Assembly (NCBI GenBank): GCA_946479895.1
Contig: CAMLHT010000148.1
Location: 1 to 9,135, forward strand
Direction of reading: 5' to 3'
Source: an uncultured Gemmatimonadota bacterium
GTDB taxonomy: Bacteria > Gemmatimonadota > Gemmatimonadetes > Gemmatimonadales > Gemmatimonadaceae
DNA length: 9,135 nucleotides
Shown here piece after piece: positions 1-5,463 of the stretch; positions within the stretch are counted from its first letter, which is position 1; every line of letters begins with the position of its first letter. The notes beneath the pieces were generated by a model. It was not told where the DNA came from. It searched no databases and saw only the letters and a list, made by a program, of their open reading frames with translations. The position numbers and the translations under genes were made by a program.

Positions 1-257
1 GTCCGCGCCGCCAGATCCCCGACTCGCTGCGGGGCGAGTGGGCGAAGATGCTCGCCCTCTACGAGCGGCTCGGGAAAGGAACGATCGTGAAGTTCACCGC
101 CAGCGGGACCATCGGGGAGAACGCCCAGCGGGCGACCGAATACACCCGCACGATGGAGATGACCGGGATCACGGAAGTCTCCGTGGACCCCGCGGTCTTC
201 CAGATCCCGGCCGACTTCACCCGGATCGTCCCCCAGCGCGGCCGCGGCGGCCCCTGA
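1..257 (+). CDS. C-terminal end of a DUF4412-like secreted/hypothetical protein (5' truncated by window)
   Basis: The gene begins before the window; the open frame runs from base 3 to a TGA at 255-257 and gives the last 84 residues. What is visible is a beta-rich tail: a segment reading FTASGTIGE, then TEVSVDPAVFQIPADFTRI, ending in a Gly/Arg-rich PQRGRGGP. The pattern 'V..V.vD...F.IPA.f..i' near the C terminus is typical of DUF4412-type proteins, which are exported and of unknown function. No start, signal peptide or N-terminal domain can be seen, so the family call rests on the tail alone. The first ATG in frame, at 48, is internal because coding sense continues upstream of it. The gene is followed by a heptad repeat array, not by a close neighbour. 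Confidence 0.6.
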   Translation, partial: PRRQIPDSLRGEWAKMLALYERLGKGTIVKFTASGTIGENAQRATEYTRTMEMTGITEVSVDPAVFQIPADFTRIVPQRGRGGP

Positions 258-265
258 CCTGGCCA

Positions 266-299
266 GCCTCCACCCTCCGCCCTCCGCCCTCCGCCCTCC
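266..299 (+). repeat. CCTCCGC heptad array, G-quadruplex-capable on the minus strand
   Basis: Four successive 7-base units of the form (A/G)CCCTCC occupy 272-299, preceded by a degenerate GCCTCC at 266-271. On the minus strand this gives four GGG runs (plus-strand CCC at 273-275, 280-282, 287-289, 294-296) separated by 4-base spacers, which meets the usual G3-N1-7 quadruplex pattern. It fills most of the gap between the stop at 257 and the next gene at 332. Related arrays occur as an inverted pair at 6203-6237 and 6283-6317, so this is a dispersed intergenic repeat in this genome. Its function is unknown. Confidence 0.8.
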
Positions 300-331
300 A
301 ATGGCTTCCGGCTTGCCATATACCGGTGCCA

Positions 332-841
332 ATGGCCTACTCATCGGAAGAACCACGGGAAACGACCCTCGGGCGCGTGATCGAGCTCGCGTTCGACGGC
401 GACCGCGCGCGCTATGAGAAGTTCCTCTCGCTGCTGCGCGGCGTCACGCCCGAGGACGGATCGGTGATCCTGCGCGGCAGCGCGGTCACGGGATATCGGT
501 GGGCGGACAACGCGCCCTTCGACGCCGACGGGAGGGGCACCAGCGACCTCGATGTAACCTTCGTCGGGGGCGGAATGATCAACCGCTGGAACGAGTTCTA
601 CATCCCGGCGCTGCACACGGTGCCGCTCAGCGACGAGCATCCCGACGCGTGTCCGGAGTTCCGGCCCCTGCGCGACGCGCTGTGCACCGTCGCCGGGCGC
701 CCGGTGAACATCCAGGCGACGACGTCCATCGTGCAGTTCGCCCGGGACGTCACCATGGATCAGCCGTGGGTCGAGCTGATCGAGAACCGGGAGAAGGCTC
801 GCGAGGAGTTGGCGAACGCGGAGCCCGCCCCCGAGCGCTGA
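332..841 (+). CDS. Nucleotidyltransferase-like protein (Pol-beta-type fold, degenerate active site)
   Basis: 169 residues. The visible signature is a helix followed by I-L-R-G-S-A-V-T-G (Gly49-Ser50), then about 20 residues later T-S-D-L-D-V (Asp72, Asp74). This resembles the hG[S/G]...DhDh core of Pol-beta-superfamily nucleotidyltransferases. The spacing is longer than in the minimal families, and the strand that would normally carry the third carboxylate reads R-P-V-N-I-Q-A, with Asn126 where Asp or Glu is expected. Activity on a nucleotide substrate is therefore uncertain. I chose the ATG at 332 because everything upstream in frame is low-complexity shadow of the previous gene and the heptad array; there is no clear Shine-Dalgarno. 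A TATACC at 319-324 would place transcription start almost at the ATG, so a leaderless message is possible. Five bases separate its stop from the next gene, implying co-expression. Confidence 0.7.
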   Translation: MAYSSEEPRETTLGRVIELAFDGDRARYEKFLSLLRGVTPEDGSVILRGSAVTGYRWADNAPFDADGRGTSDLDVTFVGGGMINRWNEFYIPALHTVPLSDEHPDACPEFRPLRDALCTVAGRPVNIQATTSIVQFARDVTMDQPWVELIENREKAREELANAEPAPER

Positions 842-846
842 CGCCG

Positions 847-1593
847 ATGCCCGAGATCCGGGTGATGAGCTACAACATCCGCTACGGCGGTGTCGGCAAG
901 GAGCGCGAGCTCGCCACGGTGATCCGGGAGGTCGGGCCCGACGTCGTGCTCTTCCAGGAGGCGACGCATCCCGACGTCATCACCCACATCGCCGACTTCG
1001 CGGGCTATCCCCACTTCGGGTCGCGCCGCGGCCAGTCGACGGGATTCATGAGCCGTCTCGCCGTCGCCTCGCACGCCTGGCATCTCCCGCGCGGAGCCCG
1101 TCACCCGTTCCTCGAGCTCGTGCTGGCCGACCGCGACCTGCGACTCTTCGCGCTGCACCTGTCGGCCTGGTTCTCCAAGTGGAGCGAGCGGCGGCGGCAC
1201 TTCGAGATTCGCGCCCTCCTCGAGGGCATCCGCGAGCACCAGCACGGCTTCCACCTCCTGCTCGGCGACTTCAACGCGCTCGCGCCGGGCGAGCATCTCG
1301 ACGTGACGCACTTCCCGAACTGGATCCGCGCCATGGTGTGGCTCAGCGGACGTGACATAGCGCGCGACACCATCCAGGAGATGCTGAATGCGCGATACGC
1401 GGACGTCTGGCGCCGCTTCAACCCCGACGATCCCGGCTACACGTTCCCGACGTGGAACCCGCACGTGCGCCTCGACTATGCGTTCGTGCCCATGGCGCAT
1501 GCCGATCGCGTGAAGGCGTTCGAGATCGTCCGCGCGCCGCTGGTGGTGAAGACCGCCTCTGATCACCATCCGATCCTCGTGACCGTCGACTGA
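847..1593 (+). CDS. Endonuclease/exonuclease/phosphatase (EEP) superfamily protein
   Basis: 248 residues, a complete single-domain EEP enzyme of the DNase I/exonuclease III/sphingomyelinase fold. The full motif set is visible: M-S-Y-N-I at the N terminus (Asn10), L-F-Q-E-A (metal-binding Glu38), a strand ending in A-L-H-L (His104), G-D-F-N-A (Asp141, Asn143), L-D-Y-A-F-V (Asp210) and the C-terminal S-D-H-H-P (Asp239, catalytic His240). No signal peptide is evident, so it is probably cytoplasmic. The family hydrolyses phosphodiester or phosphomonoester bonds in nucleic acids, phospholipids or inositol phosphates; sequence alone does not give the substrate. The ATG at 847 begins directly at the first beta strand and lies 5 bases after the stop of the nucleotidyltransferase-like gene, so the two are probably translated from one message. 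Confidence 0.9.
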   Translation: MPEIRVMSYNIRYGGVGKERELATVIREVGPDVVLFQEATHPDVITHIADFAGYPHFGSRRGQSTGFMSRLAVASHAWHLPRGARHPFLELVLADRDLRLFALHLSAWFSKWSERRRHFEIRALLEGIREHQHGFHLLLGDFNALAPGEHLDVTHFPNWIRAMVWLSGRDIARDTIQEMLNARYADVWRRFNPDDPGYTFPTWNPHVRLDYAFVPMAHADRVKAFEIVRAPLVVKTASDHHPILVTVD

Positions 1594-1607
1594 GGCCGCC
1601 GGCGGCC
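1594..1607. repeat. 14-bp perfect palindrome GGCCGCCGGCGGCC immediately after the EEP stop
   Basis: The 14 bases directly after the TGA at 1591-1593 are perfectly self-complementary. They could fold as a 5-bp stem with a CCGG loop. No T-run follows, so a role as an intrinsic terminator is doubtful; it could slow transcription or stabilise the 3' end of the message, or be chance in GC-rich DNA. Confidence 0.35.
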
Positions 1608-1611
1608 CCGC

Positions 1612-1641
1612 CTGTCACGTCGGCACTCCCATCGTTATCCT
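1612..1641 (+). promoter_or_regulatory. Possible sigma-70-type promoter for the 1695-3967 gene run
   Basis: CTGTCA at 1612-1617 and TATCCT at 1636-1641 each match the -35 and -10 consensus at four of six positions and are separated by 18 bases. They sit in the only gap of about 100 bases on the left plus-strand block, 54 bases before the ATG at 1695. The match is modest and was made by eye. Confidence 0.3.
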
Positions 1642-1694
1642 GCAAGTGCGCGCGGCTGTCAGGCGCGGCGTTCCGACTTCCAACCCGGCGATCC

Positions 1695-2105
1695 ATGCGA
1701 CGCTTCGTCCCGATCGTTGTGCTCGCTACCTCGCTCGCGGCGCCCGCGGTGGCCGCGGCCCAGCAGTGGAAGCCCATCGGCAGGACCACTCGCGACGGAA
1801 GCGAGATGTTCGTCCGCACGTCGAGCATCAGGCGCGGCGGCGACACGGTCACCGCGCTCATCCTCACTCGCTTCGCCGCGCCGACGTGGGATCCGGTGCG
1901 CAAGGACTCCCTGCGCGCCCTGACCACTCTCGCGACGTTCAACTGCAGGACCGAGAAGGTCGCGGTGAAGGAGAGCGTCTACTACGTCGACTTCGACCGG
2001 AACCGCGTCGCCGAGCGGCGAAAGCCGAAGGTGCCCGGCTATCAGGCCGTGTTCGGCGCGGCGTTCCCCATTGCGCACGCCTGGCTGTGCGCGAAGCCGA
2101 AGTGA
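1695..2105 (+). CDS. Secreted surface-adhesin-E-like protein
   Basis: 136 residues. Residues 1-22 form a Sec signal peptide (Arg-Arg, a hydrophobic run from Phe4 to Leu14, then A-V-A-A-A) with probable cleavage before Gln23-Gln24-Trp25. The mature part starts with Q-W-K-P-I-G-R and continues with short beta strands (E-M-F-V-R-T-S-S-I; V-T-A-L-I-L-T; S-V-Y-Y-V-D). Two cysteines, Cys84 and Cys132 near the C terminus, could form a disulfide. This 'W..ig....g..fyvd..si....' layout resembles the surface-adhesin protein E domain (Adhesin_E), named from Haemophilus protein E but widespread in small periplasmic proteins of unknown role. The adhesin name should be read as a fold label only. Its stop overlaps the start of the NUDIX gene, and no clear Shine-Dalgarno precedes it. 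Confidence 0.65.
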   Translation: MRRFVPIVVLATSLAAPAVAAAQQWKPIGRTTRDGSEMFVRTSSIRRGGDTVTALILTRFAAPTWDPVRKDSLRALTTLATFNCRTEKVAVKESVYYVDFDRNRVAERRKPKVPGYQAVFGAAFPIAHAWLCAKPK

Positions 2106-2632
2106 CCGAGCCGCAATCGCGCCGCAGGAACACCAGCGCGGGATTGCTGCTCTTCAAGCGCACTCCCGAGGGGCTGCGTGTCCTGCTGGCGCATCCCGGC
2201 GGCCCGTTCTGGCGCAAGCACGACGAGCACGCGTGGACGATTCCCAAGGGACTGGTCGAGCCGGGTGAGGAGCCGCTCGGCGCGGCGCAGCGCGAGTTTC
2301 GCGAGGAGACCGGCATCGAGCCCAGCGGCCCGTTCATCCCGCTCGGCGCCATCCGGCAGCGTTCCGGCAAGACCGTCCACGCCTGGGCCTGGGAGGGCGA
2401 CGCGGACGCCGATGCGATCGTGTCGAACGAGGGGCGCACCGAATGGCCGCGCGGCTCGGGACGCTGGATCACCTATCCCGAGATCGACCGCTGCGGATGG
2501 TTCGATCCCGTCGAGGCGCGCCGGCGGCTCATCGCGGCACAGGGGGAGCTGGTCGACCGGCTGGAGGAGGCGCTGAAGAATACGGCGCCCCGCGCGACCG
2601 AGGCGTCTGGCCAACCGACGGCTGGCGATTAG
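2102..2632 (+). CDS. NUDIX hydrolase, COG4119 type
   Basis: 176 residues from a GTG start that overlaps the preceding TGA (GTGA). The Nudix box G-x5-E-x7-R-E-F-R-E-E-T-G-I is perfect at residues 50-72 (Gly50, Glu56, Arg64, Glu65, Glu68, Glu69). The preceding stretch, S-A-G-L-L-L-F at 12-18, H-P-G-G-P-F-W at 31-37 and W-T-I-P-K-G at 45-50, is characteristic of the COG4119 'predicted NTP pyrophosphohydrolase' group. The family cleaves nucleoside diphosphates linked to another moiety, using Mg2+ held by the box glutamates; the substrate of this group is not established. Expected location is the cytoplasm. The GTG start is preferred because the frame upstream is shadow of the adhesin-E-like gene and the family normally begins about ten residues before S-A-G. 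The C-terminal ~20 residues are low complexity. Confidence 0.93.
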   Translation: MTEPQSRRRNTSAGLLLFKRTPEGLRVLLAHPGGPFWRKHDEHAWTIPKGLVEPGEEPLGAAQREFREETGIEPSGPFIPLGAIRQRSGKTVHAWAWEGDADADAIVSNEGRTEWPRGSGRWITYPEIDRCGWFDPVEARRRLIAAQGELVDRLEEALKNTAPRATEASGQPTAGD

Positions 2633-2680
2633 CTTCTCGGGTCCGAAGGCGACGTTCGTTCACATCAAATCCCGACTGCC

Positions 2681-2881
2681 ATGGCGACGAAACTCGACAA
2701 GAGCATCAAGCGCGAGCTGGAGCACAAAGGACAGGTCTTCACCATCACGATCTCTCCGGAAGGCATCAAGGTCGTGCCGAAGGGCCGCCGCAATGGCACC
2801 GAGATCTCCTGGGATTCGATCATCAGCGGTGACGCGACGCTGCGCGGCGATCTCAACGCCTCGATCAACGCGACGCAGTAG
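2681..2881 (+). CDS. Small 66-residue protein of unknown function
   Basis: The product is lysine-rich at the N terminus (M-A-T-K-L-D-K-S-I-K-R-E), followed by an apparent beta-sheet core: Q-V-F-T-I-T-I-S, P-E-G-I-K-V-V-P, K-G-R-R-N-G-T-E-I-S-W, then a short helix or tail with D-L-N-A-S-I-N. There is no signal peptide, membrane segment or cysteine, so a soluble cytoplasmic protein is expected. I recognise no named domain. It is judged a real gene because it has ordinary amino-acid composition, a compact alternating hydrophobic pattern and tight packing: its TAG is one base from the ATG of the FKBP gene (TAGcATG), suggesting translational coupling. It begins 48 bases after the NUDIX stop with no obvious Shine-Dalgarno. 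The alternating strands could be a small beta-barrel or PH-like fold, but that is only a guess. Confidence 0.75.
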   Translation: MATKLDKSIKRELEHKGQVFTITISPEGIKVVPKGRRNGTEISWDSIISGDATLRGDLNASINATQ

Positions 2882-2882
2882 C

Positions 2883-3365
2883 ATGCGGCCGGGCGCCCGG
2901 CGCCCGCTGCTGGCCGGCGCCGTGGTGATGGCGCTGGCCGTCGCCGGATGCGCGTCGCGGAACGCTTCGGCCGCGGGTCCGGCTCCGGCGATCGTCGACA
3001 GCACGACCTTCGCGCCGTCGCTCGAGATCGACCTCGCGAAGTTCACGCGGAATGCCGCCGGCATGTACTACCGCGACATGCTGGCAGGCACGGGCGTCGT
3101 CGCCGCGCCGGACCGGAAGGTGACGTTCCGCTACGCGGCCTTCCTGGCCAACGGAACGCCCGTCGAGACCCAGCGCGCTCCCATCGAGGCCGTGCTCGGC
3201 GACCAGATGATTCGCGGATTGCGGCTCGGCCTGACCGGCATGCGCGCCGGCGGCCAGCGCCGCCTCGTCGTCCCGCCCTCGCTCGCCTACGGGCGCTCGC
3301 GGTACGGCGCCATCCCGCCGAATTCCGTCCTCGTCTTCGACGTCGAATTGATCAGCGTGCGGTGA
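2883..3365 (+). CDS. FKBP-type peptidyl-prolyl isomerase lipoprotein
   Basis: 160 residues. Residues 1-23 are a lipoprotein signal: R-P-G-A-R-R, a hydrophobic run, then V-A-G-C with the lipidated cysteine at position 23. Gln or Glu is absent just after the cysteine, and residues 24-40 are a flexible Ala/Ser linker. The FKBP domain covers about 60-160: K-V-T-F-R-Y-A-A-F (Tyr84), V-L-G-D-Q-M-I-R-G-L at 104-113, M-R-A-G-G-Q-R-R-L-V-V-P at 120-131, L-A-Y-G at 134-137 and I-P-P-N-S-V-L-V-F-D-V-E-L at 144-156. It should act on exported proteins at the membrane surface. Aligned by eye to FKBP12, pocket residues Phe36, Asp37, Phe46 and Trp59 appear as Val94, Glu95, Ile101 and Leu113, so isomerase activity may be reduced. 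It is coupled by one base to the upstream small gene and by a GTGA overlap to the downstream one. Confidence 0.88.
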   Translation: MRPGARRPLLAGAVVMALAVAGCASRNASAAGPAPAIVDSTTFAPSLEIDLAKFTRNAAGMYYRDMLAGTGVVAAPDRKVTFRYAAFLANGTPVETQRAPIEAVLGDQMIRGLRLGLTGMRAGGQRRLVVPPSLAYGRSRYGAIPPNSVLVFDVELISVR

Positions 3366-3967
3366 CGACGCCGGCGACTCCCACGCGCGCCGAGCGCTTC
3401 GGGTACGCGGCGGCCCTGTCGCTCACGCTGCTTCGCCTCGTCCTCTCGATTCCGTTCATCCTCGTCGCGGTCACGCGCGGGTCCGGACGCGTGGCGGCCT
3501 GGCTCCTCGCCGTCGGCTTCGTCTCCGACGTCTATGACGGCGTCATCGCGCGCCGCTTCGGAGTCGCGACCGCCGGGCTCCGGCGGCTGGACAGCGCGGT
3601 GGACACGGTCTTCTACCTCGCGGCCGCGGTCTGCGTCTGGCGGCTGCATCCCGACGCGATCCTCTCGCACGGCTGGCTCATCGCCGCGGTGATCGGCACG
3701 CAGGTCGTCAACCACGCCTTCGAGTTCTGGAAGTTCGGCCGTGAGGCGAGCTACCACGCGTGGTCGGCGAAGGCCTGGGGCGCATCACTGTTCGTGGCGC
3801 TGGTGTTCCTGTTCGTGGCCGCGGACGATCGGCTGCTGACGGTCGCGCTGGTGCTTGGGATCGTCTCCCACGTCGAGAACTTCCTGATCACGCTCACGCT
3901 CCGGGAATGGAGGCATGACGTGAAGTCGGTGTTCCATGCGCGCCTTCACACACCGAGCCCAAGCTGA
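3362..3967 (+). CDS. CDP-alcohol phosphatidyltransferase family membrane protein
   Basis: 201 residues from a GTG overlapping the FKBP stop (GTGA). The CDP-alcohol phosphotransferase signature D-x2-D-G-x2-A-R-x8-G-x3-D-x3-D is nearly complete at residues 56-81: Asp56, Asp59-Gly60, Ala63-Arg64, Asp77 and Asp81 are in place. The signature glycine is at 72 rather than the expected 73. Hydrophobic stretches around 16-37, 44-56, 83-97, 106-120, 137-153 and 157-175 suggest about six membrane helices. Family members transfer a phospho-alcohol head group from a CDP-alcohol onto an acceptor in phospholipid synthesis. The exact substrate (glycerol phosphate, inositol phosphate, serine or other) cannot be told from sequence, so I give no gene name. 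The GTG is favoured over later starts because the first helix begins only about 15 residues in. The last 22 bases overlap the end of the opposing radical SAM gene. Confidence 0.82.
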   Translation: MTTPATPTRAERFGYAAALSLTLLRLVLSIPFILVAVTRGSGRVAAWLLAVGFVSDVYDGVIARRFGVATAGLRRLDSAVDTVFYLAAAVCVWRLHPDAILSHGWLIAAVIGTQVVNHAFEFWKFGREASYHAWSAKAWGASLFVALVFLFVAADDRLLTVALVLGIVSHVENFLITLTLREWRHDVKSVFHARLHTPSPS

Positions 3968-5037
3968 TCCGTCGCCGCATCCGCTATCTCCGACTGCAGG
4001 TCCGGCACGTCGCCGTCCTCGAAGGTGCCGTACCGGATGCGGTAACGCGCGCAGAGCCGCGCCATCACCTGCGTGAGTCCCGCGCGATAGCCGTCGCCGG
4101 CATGGATGCTGTTCGCGTAGGTGGCCGCATATCGCGCGGCCAGGTGCGGAAACTCCGCGGCGATGAAGGGCAGGTATCTCTTTCGCGCCGCGTTCCGCAG
4201 CCGCAGCGCGCACGCCCCGATGTGCGTGGCGCCGCTCGCGGCGATGCGCCGGACGAGAGCGTCGAGCTGGGCGGGACCGTCGGTGATGCCGGGCAGGATC
4301 GGCATGACGTTCACGCCGACGTCGATGCCGGCGTCGCGCAGCCGCCTGATCGCGCGCAGCCGGGCCTCGGGCGTCGGCGCCCGCGGCTCCAGCCTGCGCG
4401 CCAGGTCCGTGTCGACCGTGATCAGCGAGACGTGGATGTCGATCCGCGAGTACCGGTTGATGCGCTTCAGCACGTCGATGTCGCGGGTGACCAGCGGGCT
4501 CTTGGTGATGATCCGGCACTCGAGCCCCGGATGCTCGGCGATCACCTCGAGGATGCGGCGCGTGATGCGAAAGCGCCGCTCCGCCGGCTGGTACGGGTCG
4601 GTCGCGGTGCCGATGGTGATCGACTCGCCGGCGAGGAGGGCGAGATGCCGGTCCGACCCCGTTCGCAGCGTCTTCTGGAGCACACCGGGCGCGTTCTCCT
4701 TCACCAGGATCCGGCGCTCGAAGGCCAGCCAGGGCGGCAGCGAAGCGACGTCGGCCGCGACTTCGGCGTGATCCGGATTCGCCGCTGCCGCGCGCTCCAG
4801 CGCGTACCCGTGCGCGTACCGCGCGTAGCAGTAGGTGCAGCCGAGCGCGCAGCCGATGTACGGATTGATCGACCAGAAGTCCATTCCCGTGGCTTCGGGG
4901 CGATTCAGGATGCTCCGGGCCCGCGTCCCGTAGTATTTGATGTCCGTCTGGACATCGAGAGTGGGCAGGGCGGGGAGCTTCGTCGCCGCGTCGGGGAACA
5001 GCGCCTGCTGCCTCTTGTCCTTCACGAGTAAGGGCAT
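3946..5037 (-). CDS. Radical SAM protein, SPL-like (PA0069 / COG1533 type)
   Basis: 363 residues. The [4Fe-4S]-SAM cluster motif C-x3-C-x2-C is explicit at Cys63, Cys67 and Cys70 within N-P-Y-I-G-C-A-L-G-C-T-Y-C-Y-A-R. Further family marks are R-S-I-L-N before the cluster, I-G-T-A-T-D-P-Y-Q-P-A-E, I-I-T-K-S-P-L-V-T-R-D-I-D, a strand with H-V-S-L-I-T-V-D, the R-L-E-P-R-A-P-T-P loop and V-N-V-M-P-I-L-P-G. This combination matches the COG1533 'SPL family', in particular the PA0069-type proteins. The name comes from similarity to spore photoproduct lyase; these members occur in non-sporulating bacteria and their reaction is unknown. The ATG at 5037 is favoured because the conserved part begins at about residue 35; no good Shine-Dalgarno is seen. 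It is divergent from the dehydratase gene (55-base gap) and overlaps the phosphatidyltransferase tail to tail. Confidence 0.9.
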   Translation of the reverse strand: MPLLVKDKRQQALFPDAATKLPALPTLDVQTDIKYYGTRARSILNRPEATGMDFWSINPYIGCALGCTYCYARYAHGYALERAAAANPDHAEVAADVASLPPWLAFERRILVKENAPGVLQKTLRTGSDRHLALLAGESITIGTATDPYQPAERRFRITRRILEVIAEHPGLECRIITKSPLVTRDIDVLKRINRYSRIDIHVSLITVDTDLARRLEPRAPTPEARLRAIRRLRDAGIDVGVNVMPILPGITDGPAQLDALVRRIAASGATHIGACALRLRNAARKRYLPFIAAEFPHLAARYAATYANSIHAGDGYRAGLTQVMARLCARYRIRYGTFEDGDVPDLQSEIADAATDQLGLGV

Positions 5038-5047
5038 GTCCTACAAT
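5020..5047 (+). promoter_or_regulatory. Candidate promoter for the pterin dehydratase gene
   Basis: TACAAT at 5042-5047 matches the -10 consensus at five of six positions. A weak -35 (CTTCAC, 5020-5025) lies 16 bases upstream. It would start a leader of about 40 bases before the ATG at 5093. The -35 falls inside the first codons of the divergent radical SAM gene, so the two genes share this control region. Confidence 0.4.
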
Positions 5048-5081
5048 GCCCGAACGAACACCGAAAGATCAAGCCCTCACT

Positions 5082-5085
5082 GGAG
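5082..5085 (+). promoter_or_regulatory. Shine-Dalgarno GGAG that fixes the dehydratase start
   Basis: GGAG ends seven bases before the ATG at 5093. This supports that start over the longer in-frame opening from 4937, which would run antisense through the radical SAM gene. Confidence 0.6.
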
Positions 5086-5092
5086 CGTGCGG

Positions 5093-5380
5093 ATGCGTAC
5101 CAAGCTGACCGAACCTGAGCTGGATTCCGGACTGAAATCGCTGCCCGGCTGGAGTCGCGAAGGTGGCGCGATCGTGAAGACGTTCACCTTTCCGCGCTTC
5201 GCCGACGGAATCGCGTTCGTTCAGCGGGTCGCGAAGGCCGCCGACGCCATGGACCACCACCCGGACATCGACATCCGGTACACGAAGATCCGGATCGCCC
5301 TGTCCACGCACGATGCCGGCGGCGTCACGGGCATGGACACGAAGCTCGCCGGGCAGATCGAAGGTCTCGCGAAGGTATAG
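5093..5380 (+). CDS. Pterin-4a-carbinolamine dehydratase (4a-hydroxytetrahydrobiopterin dehydratase)
   Basis: 95 residues, the normal length for the PhhB/PCD/DCoH family. It dehydrates 4a-hydroxytetrahydropterin to quinonoid dihydropterin, recycling the cofactor of aromatic amino acid hydroxylases. Visible features: L-P-G-W at 17-20, the K-T-F-T-F strand at 29-33, a helix through 37-52, then the catalytic H-H-P (His55, His56, Pro57), the strand Y-T-K-I-R-I-A-L-S-T-H with the third active-site His73, and the closing G-V-T...D.K-L-A helix. The protein is soluble and usually dimeric or tetrameric. Start at 5093 is supported by the Shine-Dalgarno. No phenylalanine hydroxylase is in the window, which is common: many bacteria carry the gene alone, where it may serve other pterin chemistry. 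It ends 24 bases before the start of a strong terminator hairpin. Confidence 0.93.
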   Translation: MRTKLTEPELDSGLKSLPGWSREGGAIVKTFTFPRFADGIAFVQRVAKAADAMDHHPDIDIRYTKIRIALSTHDAGGVTGMDTKLAGQIEGLAKV

Positions 5381-5404
5381 CGGTAGCGGGAGGTGGCGGG
5401 CGCA

Positions 5405-5444
5405 AATCGGGCGCGAGGACGATGGCCTGTCCTCGCGCCCGATT
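5405..5444. terminator. 16-bp perfect hairpin, likely bidirectional terminator
   Basis: Arms 5405-5420 (AATCGGGCGCGAGGAC) and 5429-5444 are perfect reverse complements, with an 8-base loop GATGGCCT. The hairpin lies in the 83-base gap between two converging genes, the dehydratase (ends 5380) and the Bax-inhibitor-1 gene (ends 5464). The T-runs are short on both sides (TTCTCCT after it on the plus strand, TTGC on the minus), but the stem is very stable and the position is ideal for stopping transcription both ways. Confidence 0.8.
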
Positions 5445-5463
5445 CTCCTGCAGGGTCCGGCGC

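Noticed and set aside
38..331. Upstream extension of the nucleotidyltransferase-like frame to an ATG at 38
   Set aside because: The extra ~98 residues are Arg/Asp/Pro-rich, lie out of frame over the preceding coding sequence and translate the heptad array. Recognisable protein begins at 332.
1594..1607. Intrinsic terminator after the EEP gene
   Set aside because: The palindrome gives only a 5-bp stem with a GC loop and no T-run follows, so I list it only as a palindrome.
4102..5031. 309-residue open frame on the plus strand
   Set aside because: It is antisense to the radical SAM gene, which has a perfect cluster motif; the plus-strand product has only Arg/Val/Gly-rich filler.
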